Source: Methanocorpusculum petauri (GTDB taxonomy: Archaea; Halobacteriota; Methanomicrobia; Methanomicrobiales; Methanocorpusculaceae). Taken from it: a stretch of 64,000 bases of DNA. Made by a program: the position numbers and the translations under genes. Positions 16,822-25,782 of the stretch are shown here, piece by piece (position 1 is the first letter of the stretch; every line of letters starts with the position of its first letter). Under the pieces are notes generated by a model that worked only from the letters and a program-made list of their open reading frames with translations, did not search any database and was not told where the DNA came from. The stretch lies in assembly GCF_026891975.1 (NCBI RefSeq), contig NZ_JAPTGB010000012.1:1-64000 (forward strand), in the 5' to 3' direction.

Positions 16822-18261
16822 ATGCGAAAAATTCTCGTGATGCTTCTGGTGTTCGCGCTGGTGATCGGATGCGTGGGAGTGGTGAGTGCGGAGGATAACC
16901 CTGCAGACGATACCCTGCCAAATGTAGACGAGAAATCCAGTACCCTGGATGATACGGAAATAGAGGGAGAGCCGACCCCCGGAAGCTCTGTCACACCAGC
17001 AAAACCAGTATTGGAACCGTTAATCAGTAACAAAATCAGCGGTTCTGCGCCATTGACTGTGGAGTTTACTGTCACTGCAACAAGCGGGAATCCAACGGGA
17101 TATGTGTGGAATTTTGGAGATTCGAATACGACACCAAATTCCAATACAAAAGTGACCCATAACTTTACTACTGTGGGGAAACATACGGTGAAAGTCTGGG
17201 CAATGAATGGCACGGTGGCATCCGACCCAAGAACGCTGGAAATCACCGTTACTGATGTCCTGATTCATCCGGTCGTAAATGAGCTGATAGCAAATGAGAC
17301 GAACGGTCGTGCACCGCTGTCTGTTTTGTTTACAGCAACAGCAACCCACTCAACTGAATATACGTGGACGTTCGGTGACGGGACTGCACCCCAGACAACC
17401 ACAAACAACACAGTAACTCACGTGTTTACGAAAACTGGAACCCACACCGTAAATGTCATCGCAAAAAATACAAACGGTACATCAGAACCTAAATCAACCA
17501 CGATTGTGGTAAACGCAAATACCTCCGCATATAAGGTTGCCATTGATGCAACACCGGTCAAAGGTGTTGCCCCGCTGACGGTGAAGTTCACATTAAATAC
17601 TACCATTCCTGATGAGGACCTCTCGAAGGTAGATTGGAACTTTGGAGTAGATGATAAATCGTGGATATCGAAAAGTAATGAAACATACAAATCCCCCTCG
17701 TGGACATACACAGAGGATGGTGACTATAAGGTAAAACTTACTGTTGAATCCTCCTTGACCGGTAAGGAATATCAAACAGAGATTACTATCTCCGTTTCTG
17801 ACCTCGTTGCTGCCTTTGATGCATCCAAGACATCTGGTGCCGCACCGCTTGAGGTGAAGTTTACCGACAAATCCACCGGCCCGACCTCGTGGAAATGGAC
17901 GATCTACAAAACCGACGATGGTTCCCGGACCCTGCAAAAGGAACTTACCAATCAGAACATCACTTACACATTTGATCGTGAAGGAAAATACGAAGTGGAA
18001 CTTGCAGCCATAAAAGGTTCCAAGTCGGTTACAACCTACAAAGAAATTATTGTCAGCGCAAAAGCAACGACCGCCACAACCGTAGCGACAACAAAAGCAA
18101 CAACCGCACCAACAACCGCCGCGACAACATCCCCGATCGTAAAAACAGCCGCTCTCTCCGATGATGACAGCCCGGTCCCCAACCCGATGGACATCATTGA
18201 AGAGTTCCTACGTCTGCTGAAGGTCATGCTGGTCCCGGAAAACTACTCTCTTGCCCCCTGA
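16822..18261 (+). CDS. Secreted surface protein with four PKD domains and a conserved C-terminal tail
   Basis: This 479-aa protein has a signal peptide (1-23, ending VVSAED) that also contains a lipobox-like VIGC at 14-17. Four PKD-type beta-sandwich domains follow at about 62-146, 152-231, 237-326 and 328-412, with hallmarks such as GYVWNFGDSN, EYTWTFGDGT and SWKWTIY. A Thr/Ala-rich, probably O-glycosylated linker (413-445) leads to the tail PVPNPMDIIEEFLRLLKVML...NYSLAP (451-479), closely matched in the next gene. The start at 16822 (MRKILVMLL) is 10 bp after the Yip1 gene; an upstream in-frame start at 16672 lies inside that gene. PKD domains mediate protein or polysaccharide contacts at the cell surface. 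Confidence 0.85.
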   Translation: MRKILVMLLVFALVIGCVGVVSAEDNPADDTLPNVDEKSSTLDDTEIEGEPTPGSSVTPAKPVLEPLISNKISGSAPLTVEFTVTATSGNPTGYVWNFGDSNTTPNSNTKVTHNFTTVGKHTVKVWAMNGTVASDPRTLEITVTDVLIHPVVNELIANETNGRAPLSVLFTATATHSTEYTWTFGDGTAPQTTTNNTVTHVFTKTGTHTVNVIAKNTNGTSEPKSTTIVVNANTSAYKVAIDATPVKGVAPLTVKFTLNTTIPDEDLSKVDWNFGVDDKSWISKSNETYKSPSWTYTEDGDYKVKLTVESSLTGKEYQTEITISVSDLVAAFDASKTSGAAPLEVKFTDKSTGPTSWKWTIYKTDDGSRTLQKELTNQNITYTFDREGKYEVELAAIKGSKSVTTYKEIIVSAKATTATTVATTKATTAPTTAATTSPIVKTAALSDDDSPVPNPMDIIEEFLRLLKVMLVPENYSLAP

Positions 18262-18274
18262 GAGGTGAAACAAT

Positions 18275-18805
18275 ATGAAAAAATACCTTATACCCCTTAC
18301 CTTCCTCCTTGCAGCTGCGCTCTTTGCATTCCCCGCAGCCGCCGCAATAACTGCTGACTTCTCCTACAGCGTTGACTCCTCCAACCCGCTGACCATCCAC
18401 TTCACCGACAAATCCACCGGTGGCGTCGGCAACTGGTTCTGGATGTTTGGTGACGGAGGGGGCGCAGTGTCAAATGAACAGAACCCAACCCATACCTATA
18501 GCAGTGAAGGCACGTACACCGTCTATCTTGCATCGACAGATGCAAACTATGACGGAGAATCTACCAAAACAAAACAGCTCACCATCACCCGGAACGGCGT
18601 AACCGATGACAGCGGCGGACAGTCCGGCGGCTCCTCATCAGGCGGAAGCAGCTCCGGCGGTCAGTCAGGTGGAAACTCCGGCGGCGGCATCAGTTTCCCG
18701 GACATCTCCCTTGGCGGCATCAGCATTCCCAACCCGCTGGACCTCATCGGCGAGTACATCAAACTCATCCGTGTCATGGTCATCCCTGGTAATTACCAGC
18801 TCTAA
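18275..18805 (+). CDS. Secreted single-PKD surface protein with the same C-terminal tail
   Basis: This 176-aa protein has a signal peptide (1-24, AFPAAAA), one PKD domain (26-106, with NWFWMFGDGGG and HTYSSEGTYTVYL), a Gly/Ser-rich linker (112-139) and a 28-residue tail (149-176: SIPNPLDLIGEYIKLIRVMV then IPGNYQL). The tail matches that of the preceding protein at roughly half its positions, and most other differences are conservative. It is the last gene of the three-gene operon, 13 bp downstream of the four-PKD gene, with SD gaggtg. It could be a subunit, an adaptor or a minimal version of its neighbour. T-rich runs downstream (from 18808) may end transcription. Confidence 0.85.
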   Translation: MKKYLIPLTFLLAAALFAFPAAAAITADFSYSVDSSNPLTIHFTDKSTGGVGNWFWMFGDGGGAVSNEQNPTHTYSSEGTYTVYLASTDANYDGESTKTKQLTITRNGVTDDSGGQSGGSSSGGSSSGGQSGGNSGGGISFPDISLGGISIPNPLDLIGEYIKLIRVMVIPGNYQL

Positions 18806-18989
18806 ACACTCTTTTTTGTGCTCCCTGCATCAGGACGTATTTTTTCATCGGAAACGATACGAAAAAATCTTTTCCCGGGTTATTCTCAGGCGCAGCCGTT
18901 GGTAGGATGCACACCCCGGAAAAAACGAAATCATTCCGTGACGGCACACGTTACCCAGAAATATCCCGACAAACAAAAAAAGAAAAAAA

Positions 18990-20459
18990 TCAGAGACCCA
19001 TCCGATAGTTCGGGGCCTCATCCGTAATCAGAATATCATGCGGATGACTCTCCTTCAGACCCGCCGCAGTAATCCGCACAAAGCGTGCATTCCTGCGCAT
19101 CGACTCAATATCCTTACTACCGGTGTAGCCCATCGCAGACTTCAGACCACCGATCGTCTGATAGATAACATCCGTCACCGACCCGACATACGGCGTTGCA
19201 CCCTCAACACCCTCCGGCACATACTTCGTTGCACCAATACCCTTCTTCTGGAAGTACCGATCGCTCGACTGGCCCGAAGTCATCACACCAAGAGAACCCA
19301 TACCGCGGTACTGCTTATAGCGGCGCCCCTTCACCACAATAATTTTACCGGGCGCCTCATCCGTACCCGCAAACATACTGCCCATCATCACCGACGACGC
19401 ACCCGCAACAATCGCCTTCGCCACATCACCGCTGTACTTCACACCCCCGTCCGCAATCACTGGAACACCCGCAGGCTCGGCAACATCACACACATTCGAA
19501 ATCGCCGACACCTGCGGAACACCAACACCCGCAACAATACGGGTCGTACAAATCGAACCGGGACCAATACCCACCTTAATACCATCCACAAAGTCCACCA
19601 GCTCGCGGGCTGCCGCTGCCGTTGCAATATTTCCTGCAACCACATCGCAGGAAACAGACCCTTTGATATCCTTCACCCCTTTCACCACGTGCATGTTGTG
19701 ACCGTGGGCACAGTCCACAATAATCGCATCAGCACCTGCCTCCGCAAGCATCAGCGCACGGTTCATATCAAACGGACCCACCGCAGCCGCAACCCGGAGA
19801 TTGCCGCTCTTATCCCGGTTCGCGTTCGGGAACTGCTGCTTCTCCAGAAGATCCTGCATCGTAATGATACCGATCAGCTTACCCTTCTCATCCACCACCG
19901 GCAGCCGCTCAACCTTCTTCGCATACATCGTATTGATAGCCTCATCCGCAGTGATATCCTCCTTCACCGTGATCGGCCGCTTCGTCATGATCGTATCAAC
20001 CGTCTCCGCACCCAGCTTATGCACCACACCGCGCACATCACGGCGGGAAACAATACCGACCAGCTTCCCCTTGGGGCCGACAACCGGAACACCCCCGATA
20101 CCGTGCATATCCATCAGATTTGCCACAAACCCGATCGTCGTATCAGGCGTCACATACCGGACATCGCGCTCGATCACCTTCTCGGCATTCTTCACCGACT
20201 CCACAAAAGCAACCTCCTGCTCCGGCGTACAGTTTCTGTGCAAAACTCCGATACCACCGGCGCGTGCCAGGGCAATTGCCATTGCCGACTCCGTAACCGT
20301 ATCCATAGCCGAACTCACGAGCGGAATTGACAGCGGAATATTCTTCGAAAACCTCGACTTCACATCCACATCACTCGGCTCGGTCCAGGACTCCGCCGGT
20401 TCAATCAGCACATCGTCAAACGTTAATGCCGTTGGAATATTGAGTTTGTCACTGTACAT
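18990..20459 (-). CDS. guaB: IMP dehydrogenase
   Basis: This 489-aa protein has normal length and layout: an N-terminal barrel start ([14 protein letters not shown]), two CBS domains at about 95-210 ([40 protein letters not shown]), and the catalytic loop [18 protein letters not shown] with the active-site cysteine. The flap [13 protein letters not shown] and a C-terminal [10 protein letters not shown] complete it. It oxidises IMP to XMP with NAD+, the committed step of GMP synthesis. It lies 5 bp downstream of mfnB in the same direction, so the two are probably co-transcribed; guanine nucleotides also feed pterin and F420 cofactors. Confidence 0.97.
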   Translation of the reverse strand: MYSDKLNIPTALTFDDVLIEPAESWTEPSDVDVKSRFSKNIPLSIPLVSSAMDTVTESAMAIALARAGGIGVLHRNCTPEQEVAFVESVKNAEKVIERDVRYVTPDTTIGFVANLMDMHGIGGVPVVGPKGKLVGIVSRRDVRGVVHKLGAETVDTIMTKRPITVKEDITADEAINTMYAKKVERLPVVDEKGKLIGIITMQDLLEKQQFPNANRDKSGNLRVAAAVGPFDMNRALMLAEAGADAIIVDCAHGHNMHVVKGVKDIKGSVSCDVVAGNIATAAAARELVDFVDGIKVGIGPGSICTTRIVAGVGVPQVSAISNVCDVAEPAGVPVIADGGVKYSGDVAKAIVAGASSVMMGSMFAGTDEAPGKIIVVKGRRYKQYRGMGSLGVMTSGQSSDRYFQKKGIGATKYVPEGVEGATPYVGSVTDVIYQTIGGLKSAMGYTGSKDIESMRRNARFVRITAAGLKESHPHDILITDEAPNYRMGL

Positions 20460-20464
20460 GTTGC

Positions 20465-21154
20465 TTACCTGACCATCTGAATTGCTTTTGCTACCAGCTC
20501 TGCTTTGACCATCGTTGACCGGTCACCGCCGCAGACCATACCGCGGACGCCGATAATCTCGGGATTGATCTCCTGTAAAACAGGAATATCCTCGAACTTC
20601 AGGGAACCGGCAAGAGCCGTTCCCAGACCAAGCGACCGGTTCTGATCCGTAAATGCCTGCAGAGCCTCCTTGTTCATAAACTCAAACGTACTCTTGCCGT
20701 CCTTCTTACCGGTATCAATCATCGCAAAATCGGCTCCGCACTCCGCAGCAATCGGGGACATAACATGCGGAGCAATCGTTCCCAGCCGGACATAATCGGA
20801 ATATGCAGCAATAACCACGGTTTTCTCCGGGAACGGCTCCTTGACGGCACGAACCACACCTTCAATGACGTCGCGGGCTGCATCCTTGTCGTTGAACATC
20901 AGACCGATCTTTACAAAATCCGCACCGGCGCACGCCGCACCGTATGCTGCAAGAGCTGCATTGCCCGGAGTCGGACCATAATCACCGATAGCAGCGGAGA
21001 CCGGCGTAGTTCCGGCAAGCTTTTTAATTTCGCGGATTACCCACGGAAAATTCGCACCCAGCGACCCCTCGGCGGGACGCTTTACATCGATAATGTCAGC
21101 ATCGAGGCAGAATTTCGCCTCTTCTATAGAGCTTGGGCTGACTAAGAGTTTCAT
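20465..21154 (-). CDS. mfnB: (5-formylfuran-3-yl)methyl phosphate synthase
   Basis: This 229-aa TIM-barrel protein is of MfnB length. MfnB condenses two molecules of glyceraldehyde 3-phosphate in the first step of methanofuran synthesis. Recognisable parts are MKLLVSPSSIEEAKFCLDA, DIIDVKRPAEGSLGANFPWV (with the Schiff-base lysine region), ADFVKIGL, and VVIAAYSDY...GADFAMIDTGKKDGKS. The start at 21154 is the conserved N-terminus; the frame is open far upstream, but there it is antisense to the HisA-like gene. It is divergent from that gene across about 108 bp and followed by guaB. Confidence 0.93.
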   Translation of the reverse strand: MKLLVSPSSIEEAKFCLDADIIDVKRPAEGSLGANFPWVIREIKKLAGTTPVSAAIGDYGPTPGNAALAAYGAACAGADFVKIGLMFNDKDAARDVIEGVVRAVKEPFPEKTVVIAAYSDYVRLGTIAPHVMSPIAAECGADFAMIDTGKKDGKSTFEFMNKEALQAFTDQNRSLGLGTALAGSLKFEDIPVLQEINPEIIGVRGMVCGGDRSTMVKAELVAKAIQMVR

Positions 21155-21262
21155 GGATATTATATGGTCTTTACCCTTAATAAGGACATTCACTTTTGGT
21201 CCCGCGTACTCCGGCCTCGGGGATTTTTTATTCCCCGGCACATCATATATGACAGTAACAAA

Positions 21263-21946
21263 ATGGATGTTGTACTTGCAATGGATCTCAAGGGCGGATA
21301 CGTGGTACACGGAAGCTCCGGCAACCGCGGGACCTATGCCCCGCTGACCTGGGGACTGTCCCCCTCGGCAGAACCGTCCGCATATCTTGCAGCGATGCAG
21401 CCGAAATATCTGTATGCCGCAGACCTCGATCGAATCGGAATGTGCGGGGATCACACCGGACTGATCCTCCGGCTTGCAGAACAGGTCGCAGAACTCTGGG
21501 TGGATCGCGGATGCAGCATCCCCGAAGAGTATCTGCGGGGTGAAAACATCCGGAATATTGTGGGAACAGAAACGATCGATGCCCCCCTGAACGAATTTGA
21601 CGGCGGATTCCTGAGTGTAGACGTCAAAGACGGACACGTGATTGGCAACGCATTCCCGTCTGCGGCCGGCCCCGTGGACGTTCTGCGTGCAGCAAACGAA
21701 ACAGACTTTGACGGATGCATCCTCCTGAACATCTCCTCGGTCGGCACCTCCTCAGGTATCGACCCCGCATACGCCGAACTGCTCCGCAGCAGTTCAGCAA
21801 AAAAACTCTACTACGGCGGAGGCGTGCGGTCGCCGGAGGATCTGCAGACTCTCGCCGACGCCGGATTTGATGGGGCGATTGTTGCAACTGCGGTGCACAA
21901 GGGAACCATACCCCTCAAAATTATTCAGGAGGGATCATTTTGCTGA
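21263..21946 (+). CDS. HisA/HisF-like TIM-barrel protein (COG1411 type)
   Basis: This 227-aa protein has the HisA fold: MDVVLAMDLKGGYVVHGSSG at the start, LYAADLDRIGM, and the phosphate-binding loop KLYYGGGVRSPEDLQTLADAGFDGAIVATAVHKG. It belongs to the HisA-related group found in methanogens rather than to true histidine enzymes. It overlaps tmk by 7 bp and is divergent from mfnB; the latter hints at methanofuran or another methanogen cofactor. I chose ATG 21263, the conserved start; the frame upstream to 21164 covers promoter DNA. The reaction is not established. Confidence 0.8.
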   Translation: MDVVLAMDLKGGYVVHGSSGNRGTYAPLTWGLSPSAEPSAYLAAMQPKYLYAADLDRIGMCGDHTGLILRLAEQVAELWVDRGCSIPEEYLRGENIRNIVGTETIDAPLNEFDGGFLSVDVKDGHVIGNAFPSAAGPVDVLRAANETDFDGCILLNISSVGTSSGIDPAYAELLRSSSAKKLYYGGGVRSPEDLQTLADAGFDGAIVATAVHKGTIPLKIIQEGSFC

Positions 21947-22533
21947 TTACGCTTGAGGGCATCGACGGCTCCGGCAAATCAACACTCTACGAAGGACTGA
22001 AGAACAGACTTGCAGATCTGAATCCCCTGTTCACCCGCGAACCCGGAAGCCCCTACCTTGGCGACGCCGTCCGGCGCGCCATTGCCGCCGACAGCGACCC
22101 GATGGTCGAGGCCGCACTGTTCGTCGCCGACCATGCAGTACATCTCGCAGACGTTGTCCGTCCGGCTCTGACCAAAGGACGGCTCGTCATCTCCGACCGG
22201 TACTCGGACTCACGGTTCGCCTATCAGGAAGTATCACTTGCCGGGGCCCATCCCGACCCGCACGGATGGCTGGAGGCAGTCCATGCAGGCTGGTCCATCC
22301 GGCCGGACCTGACAATTCTGCTTGTCCTGCCGATACCTGTGGCGATGTCGCGGCTTGCCGGACGATCCGAACAGGAACACTTTGAACGGCAGGAATTTCT
22401 GGAACACGTGCAGAAAAATTATCTTGCCCGTGCCGTACACGACCCCGGACGATTCGTTCTGGTGGACGCCGACCGTGACGCGGAAACAATCCTCGACTTT
22501 GTGGAAAAAAGTATTCGTGCAGCCGTACAGTAA
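21940..22533 (+). CDS. tmk: Thymidylate kinase
   Basis: This 197-aa P-loop kinase starts at TTG 21940 behind the SD caggaggg. LITLEGIDGSGKSTLYEGL is the Walker A. FTREPGSPYLGDAVR is the dTMP-binding DR(E)P-type motif and LVISDRYSDSRFAYQ the DRY motif. LAGRSEQEHFERQEFLEHV corresponds to the lid. It phosphorylates dTMP to dTDP. The 7-bp overlap with the HisA-like gene suggests translational coupling. A hairpin covers the stop codon. Confidence 0.95.
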   Translation: MLITLEGIDGSGKSTLYEGLKNRLADLNPLFTREPGSPYLGDAVRRAIAADSDPMVEAALFVADHAVHLADVVRPALTKGRLVISDRYSDSRFAYQEVSLAGAHPDPHGWLEAVHAGWSIRPDLTILLVLPIPVAMSRLAGRSEQEHFERQEFLEHVQKNYLARAVHDPGRFVLVDADRDAETILDFVEKSIRAAVQ

Positions 22534-22550
22534 AGCCCGGCAGGGCTTTA
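22531..22550 (+). terminator. Hairpin at the end of tmk
   Basis: A perfect inverted repeat, TAAAGCCC-GGCA-GGGCTTTA, starts at the tmk stop codon. There is no T-tract immediately after it, so it may stabilise the mRNA end rather than terminate. The remaining 240 bp before pyrD show no gene. Confidence 0.5.
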
Positions 22551-22790
22551 CCCTGATCTCCACCCCCGGTACAGGGATTCGTTTCGTGTATTCCGTGATT
22601 ACTCCCGGGCAAAAATCCATGAGATCTTCAACCTCGTGAAACGCCTCACGGGACAAACACGTGGCAGAAAAATCCCGATCAATCAAATGTGAACCCGGCC
22701 CGGACATTATAAACAAGTAGGGACTTTTGGAACAAAGCCCATCGCCTCGTTAGGATTAATGCAGGGCGGACTACATACAATAACACAGAT

Positions 22791-23681
22791 ATGATCAAGC
22801 TGCAGACACCGACAGAAAAGATCGGCGGCGTCCCTCTCACCAACCATATGCTCCTCGCCGCAGGAGTTCTCGGGACCACCGCCGCATCACTGTCACGAAT
22901 GCTTCGCCTCGGGGCAGGCGGAGTTATCACCAAGTCGATTGGCCCGGAACCCAAAGACGGCCATCACGGCCCGTCGCTGATACCGGTCTCAGGCGGCATC
23001 CTCAATGCAATGGGCCTGCCAAACCCCTCGCAGGAGTTCACCGGAGAAATTGCCCCGCTTCTTGCCGAAAACGCACCCGTAGTGATCAGCATCTTCGGCG
23101 GAACTCCGGCAGAGTTCGCCAAAGTTGCCGGATGGTTCCCGGACGCCCCCGCATTTGAACTCAATCTCTCCTGCCCGCACGCCGAAGGATACGGAGCTGC
23201 AATCGGCGCAAACCCGCGGGTCGTACGGGAATGTACCGAAGCCGTCAAAGCCTTCGGCAAACCGGTCTGGGTCAAACTCACCCCGAACGTCGCTGACATC
23301 GGCGTAATCGGCAGAGCCGCAGAAGAAGGAGGTGCAGACGCCATCGTTGCCATCAACACCGTAAAAGCAATGCGCATCTCAACCGGCATGCGCCGCCCGG
23401 TACTCGGAAACAAGTTCGGCGGCCTGTCCGGAACCGCCGTATTCCCGATTGCAGTGCGTGCAGTATATGACCTCTATGAAGCATGCACCATCCCCGTCAT
23501 CGGCTGCGGCGGCATCTCCACCGCAGACAACGTCCTTGAAATGATGATGGCAGGTGCTGCGGCAGTTGAGATCGGCAGCGCAGTCTATGACAACATCAAC
23601 GTCTTCGCCGACATCGCCGAGGACCTGTATGCTCCAAACGGAATACCCGCCGGGGAACTCGTGGGGTGCGCTCATGACTGA
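22791..23681 (+). CDS. pyrD: Dihydroorotate dehydrogenase, catalytic subunit (class 1B)
   Basis: This 296-aa FMN TIM-barrel is of class 1B length. Signatures are AAGVLGTTAASLSRMLRLGA, GGILNAMGLPNPS, VISIFGGTP, FELNLSCPHAEGYGAAIG (with the class 1B active-site cysteine of the SCP motif), VWVKLTPNVADI and IPVIGCGGISTADNVLEMMM. It oxidises dihydroorotate to orotate in pyrimidine synthesis. The next gene, pyrK, overlaps it by 8 bp, as expected for the two subunits of one heterotetramer. Confidence 0.96.
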   Translation: MIKLQTPTEKIGGVPLTNHMLLAAGVLGTTAASLSRMLRLGAGGVITKSIGPEPKDGHHGPSLIPVSGGILNAMGLPNPSQEFTGEIAPLLAENAPVVISIFGGTPAEFAKVAGWFPDAPAFELNLSCPHAEGYGAAIGANPRVVRECTEAVKAFGKPVWVKLTPNVADIGVIGRAAEEGGADAIVAINTVKAMRISTGMRRPVLGNKFGGLSGTAVFPIAVRAVYDLYEACTIPVIGCGGISTADNVLEMMMAGAAAVEIGSAVYDNINVFADIAEDLYAPNGIPAGELVGCAHD

Positions 23682-24435
23682 AGAACACATGCCGGCGGTG
23701 GTCACCATCACCAAAGTAATCGATGAAACACCGACCATCAAAACCTTCGTCTTCGACGAACTCTTCAACATCCGGCCCGGCCAGTTCTGCATGGTCTGGG
23801 TACCGGGCGTCGACGAAATCCCGATGGCCTTTTCCGCCGCAAACGCCATCACCGTCATGAAAGTCGGGGACGCAACCGCAGCCCTCTTCACCCTCAAAGA
23901 GGGTGACAAAATCGGCATCCGGGGACCATTCGGCAACGGATTCTTCCCCACCGGAAAAGTTCTTGCCATCGGCGGCGGCATCGGGGTGACACCCCTTTTC
24001 ACCCTCGCCGCAGGCGGCGAAGTTGACACCTTCATCCTCGGAGCACGCACCGCTGAAGAACTGGTCTTCGCTGACGAACTTGCAAACGTAACCGACCTGA
24101 AGATTGCAACCGACGACGGAACCCGCGGATACCACGGATTTGTCACCGGCATTCTCGACCAGCTTGACGCAACCGAATATGATACCATCTGCGTATGCGG
24201 TCCTGAAATGATGATGAAAGGCATCCTTGACCGGCTCATTGCCAGAGGCATCGAATCACGGGGACAGTTCTCCCTGCACCGGTACATGAAATGCGGCGTC
24301 GGCGTCTGCGGCTCCTGCTGCATCGATCACGAAGGCCTCCGCGTCTGCCGTGACGGTCCGGTCTTTACCGGTGACATCATCAGAAACAGCGAATTTGCCC
24401 ATCACCACCGGGGCCCTTCCGGAAGAAAGGAATAA
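23674..24435 (+). CDS. pyrK: Dihydroorotate dehydrogenase electron-transfer subunit
   Basis: This 253-aa protein has a ferredoxin-reductase-type FAD domain (FNIRPGQFCMVWVPGVDE, IGIRGPFGNGFF), an NAD-binding part (VLAIGGGIGVTPLFTLA, CVCGPEMMMKGI) and a C-terminal [2Fe-2S] cluster motif (CGVGVCGSCC then CRDGPVF). It passes electrons from PyrD FMN to NAD+. The start at 23674 (MTEEHMPAVV) overlaps pyrD by 8 bp; the longer open frame to 23554 lies inside pyrD and is rejected. Two CpXC genes follow at once in the same direction. Confidence 0.95.
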   Translation: MTEEHMPAVVTITKVIDETPTIKTFVFDELFNIRPGQFCMVWVPGVDEIPMAFSAANAITVMKVGDATAALFTLKEGDKIGIRGPFGNGFFPTGKVLAIGGGIGVTPLFTLAAGGEVDTFILGARTAEELVFADELANVTDLKIATDDGTRGYHGFVTGILDQLDATEYDTICVCGPEMMMKGILDRLIARGIESRGQFSLHRYMKCGVGVCGSCCIDHEGLRVCRDGPVFTGDIIRNSEFAHHHRGPSGRKE

Positions 24436-24439
24436 TACC

Positions 24440-25090
24440 ATGAAACCTGTAGTAAAAACCATAACCTGCCCGAAATGCGGAGAAAAACAGAATTTCACCA
24501 TGTACCCGAGCATCAACGCCTCGTCGGACCCGGGTCTTGCAGAAAAATATCTCGAAGGAACCCTCACTACCCTGACCTGTGAAGAATGCGGATTCTCAGG
24601 AGTTGTTGAATATCCGATGCTCTACCATGACCTTGACAAAAAGTTCTCGGTCTTTTTCGCACCGGATACCACCGATCGCGAGGCAAAACTTCCAAACGTC
24701 CTGCCTGCACACCTGCTCCCCGAGATGCGGATGCGTCTTGTCCACAACGCAGACGACCTCCGCGAAAAAATCTTCATCTTCCGCGATCTTCTGGACGACC
24801 GGATCGTCGAGACCGTAAAAGACTCCATTCTGCGTGAAATGGATGCCCGTCACGAGGAAAAAATGCCCGACTCCCTCTACTATGCCCAGGACATGTTCGG
24901 CTGCGAAGGCAGATCCCTCATCTTTGTCCCGAAAAAAGGCGGGGAGTATCTGGAACCGATCAAAATTCCGTTCGAAACCTATGAAAAGATCAAGATGCTG
25001 ATGCACGGCATCTGGGAACGGCCGGTCGAAGGCTACACCGTTGTTGACAAAATCTGGATACAGGCTGCCGCAAACAAGGAGCAGACATGA
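24440..25090 (+). CDS. CpXC-domain zinc protein, copy 1
   Basis: This 216-aa protein begins with the CpXC domain: CPKCGEKQNFTMYPSINASS with a first zinc knuckle, then LTCEECGFSGVVEYPMLYHD with the second. The C-terminal part is soluble and helical (EMRMRLVHNADDLREKIFIF, DRIVETVKDSILREM). CpXC is a family of unknown function. The gene begins 4 bp after pyrK and overlaps the next CpXC gene by 4 bp (ATGA), so it is part of the pyrDK-CpXC-CpXC-argH-gatDE transcript. A role in nucleotide or amino-acid metabolism can only be guessed from context. Confidence 0.85.
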   Translation: MKPVVKTITCPKCGEKQNFTMYPSINASSDPGLAEKYLEGTLTTLTCEECGFSGVVEYPMLYHDLDKKFSVFFAPDTTDREAKLPNVLPAHLLPEMRMRLVHNADDLREKIFIFRDLLDDRIVETVKDSILREMDARHEEKMPDSLYYAQDMFGCEGRSLIFVPKKGGEYLEPIKIPFETYEKIKMLMHGIWERPVEGYTVVDKIWIQAAANKEQT

Positions 25091-25782
25091 TCACAGACGA
25101 AGATGTGATCATCTGTCCCGAGTGCGATCATGAACAAAAGATTACCATCTGCCCGTCCGTGAACGTAACGACCGACCCGGAGATGCGGGAAAAGGTCCTC
25201 TCCGGCGAACTGTTTCTATTCACCTGCGAAAAGTGCGGCTACACCGGGTTTGCCGGATACCCGTTCGTCTATGAAGACAAAGAAACGCAAGGCGGATTTC
25301 TGATCTACCTTGAGCCTGACTGTCCCGACCGCGAGGTGGGCATCGACGGTGATATGGCGGATCAGGTCGTGTACCGGGAAAGACCGATGCGGCTGGTTTC
25401 GGATCTGAACGCCTTAAAAGAAAAGATCTTCATATTTGAGGCGGGTCTTGACGATCGAGTGATGGAACTGTTCAAGATGCTCACGCTCACAAAACTGCAC
25501 GGCGACAATCCGGATCAAGTACCGGACGTTCTGCTGTTCACCAAGGTTGACGAGGATACGGACGGCAAAAAAATCTTTCTTGCAGCGTTCCGAAACAACA
25601 AATACCAGGGCGTTGTCGAACTGCCGTACTCGCTCTACCAGACCTGTATGGTAACCGGCGAGCCTATCTGGGATGTACCAGTAACGGAATGCGCGGCAAT
25701 TGATCAGGAATGGATCGCTGACCGGCTGAAAGCGGGCGAAGCAGAAAAAGACTGCGGGTGTAACCATGATGACCGGAACTGA
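25087..25782 (+). CDS. CpXC-domain zinc protein, copy 2
   Basis: This 231-aa paralogue of the previous gene repeats the same layout: ICPECDHEQKITICPSVNVT, FTCEKCGYTGFAGYPFVYED, then RPMRLVSDLNALKEKIFIFE. It has a C-terminal Cys/His cluster (EKDCGCNHDD) the first copy lacks, possibly a third metal site. It overlaps its upstream paralogue by 4 bp and argH by 17 bp. The duplicated pair suggests that both proteins are needed, perhaps as a heterodimer; no function is known. Confidence 0.85.
   Translation: MITDEDVIICPECDHEQKITICPSVNVTTDPEMREKVLSGELFLFTCEKCGYTGFAGYPFVYEDKETQGGFLIYLEPDCPDREVGIDGDMADQVVYRERPMRLVSDLNALKEKIFIFEAGLDDRVMELFKMLTLTKLHGDNPDQVPDVLLFTKVDEDTDGKKIFLAAFRNNKYQGVVELPYSLYQTCMVTGEPIWDVPVTECAAIDQEWIADRLKAGEAEKDCGCNHDDRN

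Noticed and set aside
19038-20330. A 430-codon plus-strand frame opposite guaB
   Set aside because: It is the mirror of a highly biased coding region (His/Arg/Thr/Asn-rich translation) with no domain; guaB is unambiguous.
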